DNA of 14,771 nucleotides from CAZGUG01 sp964625335. Its GTDB lineage: Bacteria; Bacillota; Clostridia; Ch29. Below the pieces are notes generated by a model, which did not search any database, was not told the origin of the DNA, and saw only the letters and a program-made list of their open reading frames with translations. Positions 6,801-12,580 of this stretch are shown piece by piece (the stretch's first letter is position 1; every line of letters starts with the position of its first letter). The stretch covers positions 1-14,771 of the forward strand of contig CAZVBE010000035.1 of assembly GCA_964625335.1 (NCBI GenBank), given 5' to 3'. Both the position numbers and the translations under genes were made by a program.

Positions 6801-7567
6801 CCAAACTGCTTGGCTGGGAAATAGCAACGCCGGTATTCGACGGGGCCAATGAGGAGGATGTGTTTTCCACGCTGGGCCAGGCGGGAGTTCCCGCCGACGG
6901 AAAGTTGGTTGTATATGACGGCAGGACGGGACAGCCCTTTGACAACAGGGTTACCGTTGGCTATATGTATATGATGAAGTTGGCGCATTTGGTAGACGAT
7001 AAGATACATGCACGCTCTACAGGACCCTATTCACTGGTAACTCAGCAGCCCCTTGGCGGCAAAGCCCAATTCGGAGGGCAGAGGTTCGGTGAAATGGAAG
7101 TTTGGGCCCTTGAGGCCTATGGCGCATCCCATACTCTGCAGGAAATACTGACGGTAAAATCAGATGATGTCGTGGGCAGGGTTAAGACCTATGAGTCTAT
7201 TGTAAAGGGAGAAAACATCCCGGAACCCGGGGTTCCGGAATCATTTAAAGTATTGATTAAAGAATTACAAAGTCTCGGCCTCGATGTAAAGGTTCTTTCG
7301 GAGGAGAACGAGGAGATAACACTGAGGGAACTGGACGAGGACGAAGAAGAGGTAGAAGAACTGTCGGTCAACATTGAGGGCCGGGAAGACGAACCGGGAG
7401 ATATTTCCTATGATGAAAGGACGGATAGTGAGGATGAGGATTTTGAAGAGGAATTAACCCTGGACGACCTTAATGAGCTGGATGATGATGACGAGGTCGA
7501 AATTGACGGTTCGCTTTTTGAGGATGAAGATTATGAAGAAGAGAAAAAGGATGATTTAGATTATTAA
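3809..7567 (+). CDS. rpoB: DNA-directed RNA polymerase subunit beta
   Basis: A 1252-residue protein, the beta half of the RNA polymerase active-site cleft. The rifampicin-binding region starts at F484; Q492, D495, H505, R508 and S510 (E. coli Q513, D516, H526, R529, S531) are all wild type, so rifampicin sensitivity is predicted. The conserved GDKMAGRHGNKG block lies at 940-951. The last 79 residues (1174-1252) form an acidic tail with 44 Asp/Glu, longer than the tail of B. subtilis beta as I recall it. The ATG at 3809 is preferred over ATG 3803 because GAGGTG (3796-3801) is seven bases from the former but one from the latter; the N-terminus M-V-H-P-V-Q also fits Firmicutes homologues. rpoC follows 18 bases after the stop. 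Confidence 0.98.
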   Translation: MVHPVQMGKKVRMSYSKIDEVLDMPNLIEVQKNSYRWFLAEGLREVFADISPIQDYTGNLVLEFLDYYLEEEPKYSVEECKERDVTYSAPMKVRVRLINRETGEVKEQEVFMGDFPLMTDKGTFIINGAERVIVSQLVRSPGVYYSDEIDKTGKRLFSATVIPNRGAWLEYETDSNDIVYVRVDRTRKLPITVLVRAMGYSTNNEIIELLGSSERLLTSLEKDATKTSEEALLDIYKRLRPGEPPTIDSAQSLINTLFFDPKRYDLAKVGRYKFNKKLALWSRIWGKVSAEDIKNPATGEILVEKEQRITKEQAKKIQNLGINSVDIMLDDMELRVVGNHFVDSDSMEFPFDFSDIDQLKMSKMLYYPVLKEILDTSKSKEELKESLRERAAELSPKHIIIDDIIASVNYLFGLAYEIGDVDDIDHLGNRRLRCVGELLQNQFRIGLSRMERVVKERMTIQDIDVVTPQALINIRPVVASIKEFFGSSQLSQFMDQTNPLAELTHKRRLSALGPGGLSRERAGFEVRDVHNSHYGRICPIETPEGPNIGLIGSLSTYARINEYGFVEAPYRKVEKDRGVVTEEIIYMTADEEGEYIIAQANDPLDEEGRFVDNRITARAGTKRDIVIVPSSEVDYMDVSPKQVVSVATSMIPFLENDDANRALMGANMQRQAVPLLKSEAPIVGTGMEFKAAKDSGVVVIAENAGTVTRVAADEIKILRDNDGGTDIYKLLKFKRSNQGTCINQRPIVVNGEKVNKGQVIADGPSTKEGEISLGKDVLVGFMTWEGYNYEDAILISEKLVKEDVYTSIHIEEYEAEARDTKLGPEEITRDIPNVGEDALKDLDERGIIRIGAEVRAGDILVGKVTPKGETELTAEERLLRAIFGEKAREVRDTSLRVPHGESGIIVDVKVFTRETGDELPPGVNNLVRVYVAQKRKISVGDKMAGRHGNKGVISRILPEEDMPFLPDGTPLELVLNPLGVPSRMNIGQVLEVHLGLAAKLLGWEIATPVFDGANEEDVFSTLGQAGVPADGKLVVYDGRTGQPFDNRVTVGYMYMMKLAHLVDDKIHARSTGPYSLVTQQPLGGKAQFGGQRFGEMEVWALEAYGASHTLQEILTVKSDDVVGRVKTYESIVKGENIPEPGVPESFKVLIKELQSLGLDVKVLSEENEEITLRELDEDEEEVEELSVNIEGREDEPGDISYDERTDSEDEDFEEELTLDDLNELDDDDEVEIDGSLFEDEDYEEEKKDDLDY

Positions 7568-7572
7568 TGAAG

Positions 7573-7585
7573 GGAGAGAGACTCC
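7573..7585 (+). promoter_or_regulatory. Small hairpin over the rpoC ribosome binding site
   Basis: GGAG (7573-7576), the apparent ribosome binding site, can pair with CTCC (7582-7585) immediately before the TTG start, with a five-base loop; a G-U pair between 7572 and 7586 could extend it. The stem is short and would be opened by ribosomes finishing rpoB, whose stop is at 7565-7567. This would couple rpoC translation to rpoB, in keeping with the 1:1 need for beta and beta'. The pairing is seen; the coupling is inferred. Confidence 0.35.
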
Positions 7586-10500
7586 TTGTTCGAACTCAAC
7601 AATTTCGATTCTATAAGAATCGGTTTGGCTTCGCCTGAAAAAATACGCGAATGGTCGAGGGGAGAGGTAAAGAAGCCCGAGACCATAAACTACAGAACAT
7701 TAAAGCCCGAGAAAGAGGGTCTGTTCTGCGAAAAAATCTTCGGCCCCCAGAAGGACTGGGAGTGTCACTGCGGTAAATATAAAAGAGTCAGGTATAAGGG
7801 TATTGTATGCGACAGATGCGGAGTTGAAGTAACCCGCTCCAAGGTAAGAAGGGAGAGAATGGGGCATATCGAGCTTGCGGCCCCCGTATCCCATATCTGG
7901 TATTTCAAGGGCATACCCAGCCGTATGGGACTTATACTGGATATGTCTCCAAGGTCACTTGAAAAGGTTTTATATTTTGCATCCTATATAGTTATAGATC
8001 CCGGAACAACGGGGCTTTCAGAAAAGCAGCTGCTTTCCGAGAAGGAATTCAGGGAGGCCGTCGAAAACTACGGGAACAAATTCAAGTACGGAATGGGAGC
8101 GGAAGCAGTAAAGGAACTGCTTCGCAAGATTGACCTGGAAAAGTTGTCAGCTGAGCTGAAGGTTCAGCTGAAAGAGAGTACGGGGCAGAAAAAGATTCGG
8201 GCTATACGGAGGCTGGAAGCCGTAGAGGCTTTCAGAAAGTCCGGAAACAAGCCCGAATGGATGGTGCTTGATGTTATTCCTGTTATACCGCCCGAGCTGA
8301 GGCCGATGGTACAGCTGGACGGCGGCAGGTTTGCCACTTCGGATTTAAATGATTTGTATAGAAGGGTTATCAATAGAAATAACCGCTTAAAAAGGCTCCT
8401 GGACCTGGGGGCTCCGGATATAATTGTAAGAAATGAAAAGAGAATGCTGCAGGAAGCAGTGGACGCCCTTATAGACAACGGAAGGAGAGGCCGTCCGGTA
8501 ACCGGACCGGGCAACCGTCCCCTTAAATCGCTGTCCGATATGTTAAAGGGCAAGCAGGGGAGGTTCCGCCAGAATCTTCTGGGCAAGAGGGTGGACTATT
8601 CGGGGCGTTCGGTAATAGTCGTCGGTCCCGAACTGAAAATGTACCAGTGCGGTCTGCCTAAGGAGATGGCCCTTGAACTGTTTAAGCCCTTCGTGATGAA
8701 AAAACTGGTAAATGAAAATTTCGCCCACAATATAAAAAGCGCAAAGCGTATGGTTGAAAGGATCAGACCGGAGGTCTGGGATGTTCTGGAAGAGGTTATT
8801 AAGGAGCATCCGGTTCTGTTAAACCGGGCGCCTACGCTGCACAGGCTGGGAATACAGGCCTTTGAACCGGTTTTGGTTGAGGGCAGAGCACTGAAGATAC
8901 ATCCGCTGGTTTGTACCGCGTATAATGCAGACTTTGACGGGGACCAGATGGCGGTGCACGTGCCCCTTTCTGCCGAAGCGCAGGCGGAGGCAAGACTGCT
9001 AATGCTGGCTACCAATAATATTTTGAAACCCACCGATGGCAAGCCGGTGGTGAGCCCCACCCAGGACCTGGTTCTCGGGCTGTATTATCTGACTGCCCAT
9101 GTACCGGGACAGCTGGGGGAAGGGAAAATCTTCAGGGATTATGATGAGATGATTATGGCCTACGAAGCCGGTGTTGTAGCCCTTCATGCAAAGGTAAAGG
9201 TAAGAATGGTTGACAAGATAGACGGAGTAAGCAGTATGGTTGAAAGCACGGTGGGCAGGTTTATATTCAATGATGCAATACCCCAGGGGCTTGGGTTTGT
9301 GGACAGAAGCATCCCTGAGAACAGATATAAGCTGGAAATAGACAATTTGGTAGATAAAAAGACCGTTGGCAATATTATTGACAGGTGTTACAGGGTCTAC
9401 GGAAACACCGAAACAGCCGTTGTACTGGACAGAATGAAGGAACTGGGCTTTATTTACTCCACCAGGGGAGCAATTACCATATCCATATCCGATATGCACA
9501 TCCCCGGTGAGAAAGCGCAGCTTTTGTCCAAAGCCGATGAAGAAGTGGATGTCACCGAGAAACAGTACAGGAGAGGGCTGATTTCCAACGATGAAAGGTA
9601 CGAAAAGGTTATAGAAACATGGACCAGAGCAACAGAGGATGTCACCGATGCATTAATGAAGAATCTTGACCCGATGAACTCGATATTTATGATGGCGCAT
9701 TCAGGAGCCAGGGGAAGCAAAAACCAGATACGGCAGCTGGCGGGTATGAGGGGACTTATGGCAAACCCGTCGGGCAGGATTATTGAGCTGCCTATACGGG
9801 CTAACTTCAGGGAAGGGCTTACGGTATTGGAATACTTTATTTCAACCCATGGCGCAAGGAAGGGACTTGCGGATACAGCCCTGAGAACTGCGGATTCCGG
9901 TTACCTGACCCGAAGGCTTGTGGATGTCAGCCAGGATGTTATTGTCAGGGAAGAGGATTGTAATACCAATCAAACGGTGGAAGTCAACAGCATTCTTGAT
10001 GGAAAGGATATCATCGAGGACCTTTCTGACAGGATTTGGGGAAGGTATTCCCTGCATGATGTGGTGGATCCCAATACCAACGAGGTAATTATACCTGCGG
10101 ATACGCTTATAAACGATTATTATGTGTCCAGGGTGATTAAGTCAGGTATCAGGAAGGTACCGATACGTTCAGTACTTACCTGCCGTTCGAGGTATGGCGT
10201 ATGCGCTAAATGCTATGGTGTGAACCTGGCGTCCGGGGACTTGGTAAATGTAGGCGAGGCGGTAGGAATAATTGCCGCACAATCCATCGGGGAGCCCGGA
10301 ACACAGCTTACCATGCGTACCTTCCACACGGGAGGTGTGGCAGGAGACGATATAACTCAAGGTCTTCCAAGGGTTGAAGAGTTGTTTGAAGCCAGGAAGC
10401 CAAGGGGACTTGCTGTTATCGCAGAGGTATCCGGAACAATCAAGATTAGCGAGAGCAGGAAAAAGCGCGAGGTCATGGTAATAACCGACGAGGGAGATGC

Positions 10501-11125
10501 TAAAAATTACCTGATTCCGTATGGAGCCTGGATTAAAGTAAAAGACGGAGATATTGTCGAGGCCGGGGACGAGATTACCGAAGGCTCTGTGAATCCCCAT
10601 GAAATATTGAAGATTAAAGGCGTAAAAGGAGTTCAGACCTATCTGCTCCAGGAAGTACAAAAAGTGTATCGTCTTCAGGGTGTGGATATTAACGATAAGC
10701 ATATTGAGGTAATAATAAGACAGATGTTAAGAAAGGTCAAAGTGGATGATTCGGGAGATACCGAATTGCTGCCCGGAGGGCTTATAGACATCTTCAGGTT
10801 TGAGGAAGAAAACGGGGTAATTGAGGAAGAGGAAGGAAACCCGGCCATAGGGAAAAGGGTACTGCTGGGCATAACAAAGGCGTCCCTTGCCACCGAATCC
10901 TTCCTGTCGGCAGCGTCTTTCCAGGAGACTACCCGGGTGCTTACCGAAGCGGCAATAAAAGGAAAGGTCGATCCGCTGGTGGGGCTTAAAGAAAACGTCA
11001 TAATAGGAAAACTAATTCCCGCCGGCACCGGAATGAGCAGGTACAGAGATATTGAGGTTTGTCTGGAACAGGAGCAGGTACCGGCACCGGAGGATTTGCC
11101 TGTGGAAGAAGCCAAGCTGCAATAA
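7586..11125 (+). CDS. rpoC: DNA-directed RNA polymerase subunit beta' (TTG start)
   Basis: A 1179-residue protein. The N-terminal zinc site is C60, C62, C75, C78. The catalytic motif NADFDGD is at 447-453, with the Mg2+-binding aspartates D449, D451 and D453. The second zinc site is C792, C866, C873, C876. The trigger-loop region M-R-T-F-H-T-G-G-V-A-G follows, and the end is unremarkable. The length fits the Firmicutes form without the large insertions of proteobacterial beta'. The start is TTG: a TGA at 7568-7570 closes the frame upstream, no ATG lies between, and the encoded N-terminus F-E-L-N-N-F-D-S-I-R-I-G-L-A-S-P aligns with known homologues. rpoB and rpoC form an operon; a promoter for the next gene starts six bases after the stop. 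Confidence 0.98.
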   Translation: MFELNNFDSIRIGLASPEKIREWSRGEVKKPETINYRTLKPEKEGLFCEKIFGPQKDWECHCGKYKRVRYKGIVCDRCGVEVTRSKVRRERMGHIELAAPVSHIWYFKGIPSRMGLILDMSPRSLEKVLYFASYIVIDPGTTGLSEKQLLSEKEFREAVENYGNKFKYGMGAEAVKELLRKIDLEKLSAELKVQLKESTGQKKIRAIRRLEAVEAFRKSGNKPEWMVLDVIPVIPPELRPMVQLDGGRFATSDLNDLYRRVINRNNRLKRLLDLGAPDIIVRNEKRMLQEAVDALIDNGRRGRPVTGPGNRPLKSLSDMLKGKQGRFRQNLLGKRVDYSGRSVIVVGPELKMYQCGLPKEMALELFKPFVMKKLVNENFAHNIKSAKRMVERIRPEVWDVLEEVIKEHPVLLNRAPTLHRLGIQAFEPVLVEGRALKIHPLVCTAYNADFDGDQMAVHVPLSAEAQAEARLLMLATNNILKPTDGKPVVSPTQDLVLGLYYLTAHVPGQLGEGKIFRDYDEMIMAYEAGVVALHAKVKVRMVDKIDGVSSMVESTVGRFIFNDAIPQGLGFVDRSIPENRYKLEIDNLVDKKTVGNIIDRCYRVYGNTETAVVLDRMKELGFIYSTRGAITISISDMHIPGEKAQLLSKADEEVDVTEKQYRRGLISNDERYEKVIETWTRATEDVTDALMKNLDPMNSIFMMAHSGARGSKNQIRQLAGMRGLMANPSGRIIELPIRANFREGLTVLEYFISTHGARKGLADTALRTADSGYLTRRLVDVSQDVIVREEDCNTNQTVEVNSILDGKDIIEDLSDRIWGRYSLHDVVDPNTNEVIIPADTLINDYYVSRVIKSGIRKVPIRSVLTCRSRYGVCAKCYGVNLASGDLVNVGEAVGIIAAQSIGEPGTQLTMRTFHTGGVAGDDITQGLPRVEELFEARKPRGLAVIAEVSGTIKISESRKKREVMVITDEGDAKNYLIPYGAWIKVKDGDIVEAGDEITEGSVNPHEILKIKGVKGVQTYLLQEVQKVYRLQGVDINDKHIEVIIRQMLRKVKVDDSGDTELLPGGLIDIFRFEEENGVIEEEEGNPAIGKRVLLGITKASLATESFLSAASFQETTRVLTEAAIKGKVDPLVGLKENVIIGKLIPAGTGMSRYRDIEVCLEQEQVPAPEDLPVEEAKLQ

Positions 11126-11130
11126 TAGAA

Positions 11131-11159
11131 TTGACACAGCGGTATGTGAATGGTAAAAT
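11131..11159 (+). promoter_or_regulatory. Sigma-A type promoter for the L7Ae-like gene and str genes
   Basis: TTGACA (11131-11136), 17 bases, then TAAAAT (11154-11159, 5 of 6), with an upstream TG at 11151-11152. This is the best-matching promoter in the window. Transcription would start near 11166, so the ribosome binding site at 11176-11182 lies only about ten bases into the message. No terminator separates it from rpoC, so readthrough from the rpoBC operon is also expected. Confidence 0.8.
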
Positions 11160-11189
11160 AAAAAATGTTGCAATTGGGGAGGTTTAAGT

Positions 11190-11432
11190 ATGCTGGAAGG
11201 ATTGAAAACTGCCCGTAAAGTTGTGGGCATAAAGCAGTCCACCAGGGTAGTTAAAGAGGGTACAGCCCTTGTCGCATATATCGCACAGGATGCTGACCAT
11301 CACGTCATACAGCAGCTGGAAACTCTTTGTGTTGAAAAGTCAATAAAGGTGGTTAAGGTTAATACCATGGAAGAGTTGGGCAAAGCATGCGGTATTGAAG
11401 TAGGAGCCGCATCTGCCGTTGTACTGAAATAA
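11190..11432 (+). CDS. rplGB: L7Ae-family k-turn RNA-binding protein (YbxF-like)
   Basis: An 80-residue protein of the L7Ae/L30e/S12e family, matching B. subtilis YbxF (also named RplGB) in size, sequence style and position between rpoC and rpsL. Features seen are the N-terminal helix L-K-T-A-R-K-V-V-G-I-K-Q-S, the segment T-A-L-V-A-Y-I-A-Q-D-A-D and the C-terminal G-I-E-V-G-A-A-S-A-V-V-L. Family members bind RNA kink-turns; YbxF binds k-turn RNA in vitro, but its cellular role is not settled. ATG start with GGGGAGG (11176-11182) seven bases upstream. It has its own promoter and is followed by a strong terminator 64 bases after the stop. The exact symbol is the least certain part of this call. 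Confidence 0.88.
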   Translation: MLEGLKTARKVVGIKQSTRVVKEGTALVAYIAQDADHHVIQQLETLCVEKSIKVVKVNTMEELGKACGIEVGAASAVVLK

Positions 11433-11496
11433 TAGTTTGGAGCTGCCGGAAGCCAAGAGCGGTCAGTATCTCCAGGCTGGCTGATAATAAGCAGTG

Positions 11497-11525
11497 ACAA
11501 CCCTTCCCGGGGAAGGGTTGTTTTT
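11497..11525 (+). terminator. Strong intrinsic terminator between the L7Ae-like gene and rpsL
   Basis: ACAACCCTTCCC (11497-11508) is complementary to GGGAAGGGTTGT (11510-11521); with a realistic CCGGG loop this leaves a ten-base-pair GC-rich stem, followed by five T residues (11521-11525). Only 33 bases separate the T tract from the rpsL ATG and they hold no promoter boxes. Transcription of rpsL onward therefore seems to need readthrough, antitermination or leakage at this site. The preceding spacer can form a competing fold, for example AGCCA (11451-11455) with TGGCT (11478-11482) and GAG with CTC inside it, but no clear antiterminator was found. Confidence 0.85.
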
Positions 11526-11558
11526 GCGAGGGAACTAAATTATAAGGAGGTGAAAAGA

Positions 11559-11936
11559 ATGCCAACAATAAACCAGCTGGTTAGAAAAGGAAGAGCCATG
11601 GTTGAATACAAATCAGCATCTCCCGCGCTAAAGGAAAACCCACAGAAAAGGGGAGTATGTACTACCGTAAAGACTACTACGCCCAAAAAGCCTAATTCCG
11701 CATTGAGAAAGATTGCCAGGGTAAGACTGACAAACGGAATCGAGGTATCGGGGTATATACCTGGTATTGGACACAATCTCCAGGAGCACTCGGTGGTACT
11801 TATCAGGGGGGGCAGGGTTAAGGACCTTCCCGGTGTGAGATACCATATCATCAGAGGAACCCTTGATGCTGCCGGTGTTGAAAACCGGAAACAATCCAGG
11901 TCCAAGTATGGTGCCAAGAGACCCAAAAAGAAATAA
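11559..11936 (+). CDS. rpsL: 30S ribosomal protein S12
   Basis: A 125-residue basic protein beginning M-P-T-I-N-Q-L-V-R-K-G. S12 sits at the decoding centre and affects accuracy. The loops T-T-T-P-K-K-P-N-S-A (39-48) and G-G-R-V-K-D-L-P-G (84-92) are intact; K43 and K88, where streptomycin resistance changes usually fall, are both wild type, so sensitivity at this target is predicted. D89 is the residue methylthiolated in many bacteria. The ATG at 11559 follows AAGGAGGTG (11544-11552) by six bases and overrides the in-frame GTG at 11550 that overlaps this site. It heads the classic str order rpsL-rpsG-fusA-tuf. Confidence 0.97.
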   Translation: MPTINQLVRKGRAMVEYKSASPALKENPQKRGVCTTVKTTTPKKPNSALRKIARVRLTNGIEVSGYIPGIGHNLQEHSVVLIRGGRVKDLPGVRYHIIRGTLDAAGVENRKQSRSKYGAKRPKKK

Positions 11937-11949
11937 TTGAATAATAATT

Positions 11950-12028
11950 GTGACGCTGTGCACTTTATATAGAGTACAGAGCACAACGGCGGGAAATTAA
12001 CCGTCGAGTACCGATGAATAAGTTTCAC
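11950..12028 (+). promoter_or_regulatory. Candidate structured regulatory RNA between rpsL and rpsG
   Basis: The 111-base gap can fold into a compact branched structure. GTGA (11950-11953) pairs with TCAC (12025-12028) as a closing stem. Inside are TGTGC-ACTTT (11957-11966) with AGAGT (11971-11975) and GCACA (11981-11985), separated by a five-base bulge ACAGA, and CGGCGG (11987-11992) with CCGTCG (12001-12006) around an eight-base loop. In E. coli, S7 binds the rpsL-rpsG spacer to repress translation of the distal str genes; this position and fold suggest a similar S7 operator, but the E. coli sequence is not obviously shared. Structure is read by eye; function is inferred. Confidence 0.45.
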
Positions 12029-12047
12029 TATTAAGGAGGGAAGCAGT

Positions 12048-12518
12048 GTGCCAAGAAAAGGAAGTGTTCCCAAAAGGGAACTGTTGCCGGATCCTATTTA
12101 TAACGACAAGATAGTTACAAAGCTTATAAACTATATTATGCTGGACGGAAAAAGAGGAGTAGCGCAAAAAATCGTATACGACGCCTTTGAAATAGTTAAC
12201 CAAAAAACCGGAAAGGATGCTTTGGAAGCCTTCCGTGAAGCCCTTGACAACATAATGCCTGTACTCGAAGTTAAGGCAAGAAGGGTTGGGGGAGCAACCT
12301 ACCAGGTTCCGATGGAGGTTCGCTATGACAGACGGTTAGCCTTAGGCCTTAGATGGATGGTTAGCTATACCCGGAAGCGGGGAGAGAAAACAATGAAGGA
12401 CAAACTGGCGGGAGAAATTCTTGATGCTTTAAACAATACCGGAGCCAGCGTCAAAAAGAAAGAGGATACCCATAAAATGGCAGAAGCCAACAAGGCTTTT
12501 GCACATTACAGATGGTAG
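12048..12518 (+). CDS. rpsG: 30S ribosomal protein S7 (GTG start)
   Basis: A 156-residue protein, the standard bacterial length, beginning (M)-P-R-K-G-S-V-P-K-R. S7 nucleates assembly of the 30S head on the 3' domain of 16S rRNA and lies next to the E-site tRNA. The beta-hairpin region V-K-A-R-R-V-G-G-A-T-Y-Q-V-P is at about 75-88 and the C-terminus ends A-F-A-H-Y-R-W. The start is GTG at 12048 with AAGGAGGG (12033-12040) seven bases upstream; no ATG is available. The structured spacer before it is a possible S7 autoregulatory site. fusA begins 62 bases after the stop. Confidence 0.97.
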   Translation: MPRKGSVPKRELLPDPIYNDKIVTKLINYIMLDGKRGVAQKIVYDAFEIVNQKTGKDALEAFREALDNIMPVLEVKARRVGGATYQVPMEVRYDRRLALGLRWMVSYTRKRGEKTMKDKLAGEILDALNNTGASVKKKEDTHKMAEANKAFAHYRW

Positions 12519-12580
12519 AACTCTATTGAGCTTATCCGAGAACAATGCCGGAGTATTACCGGTTGAAAGGAGTACTAACA

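Noticed and set aside
12545..12580. ATG 12545 as the start of fusA, adding twelve residues
   Set aside because: The added residues are not part of the EF-G family N-terminus, and the GTG at 12581 has a well-placed AAAGGAG; a CCGG/CCGG repeat (12548-12551/12559-12562) sits in the extra stretch.
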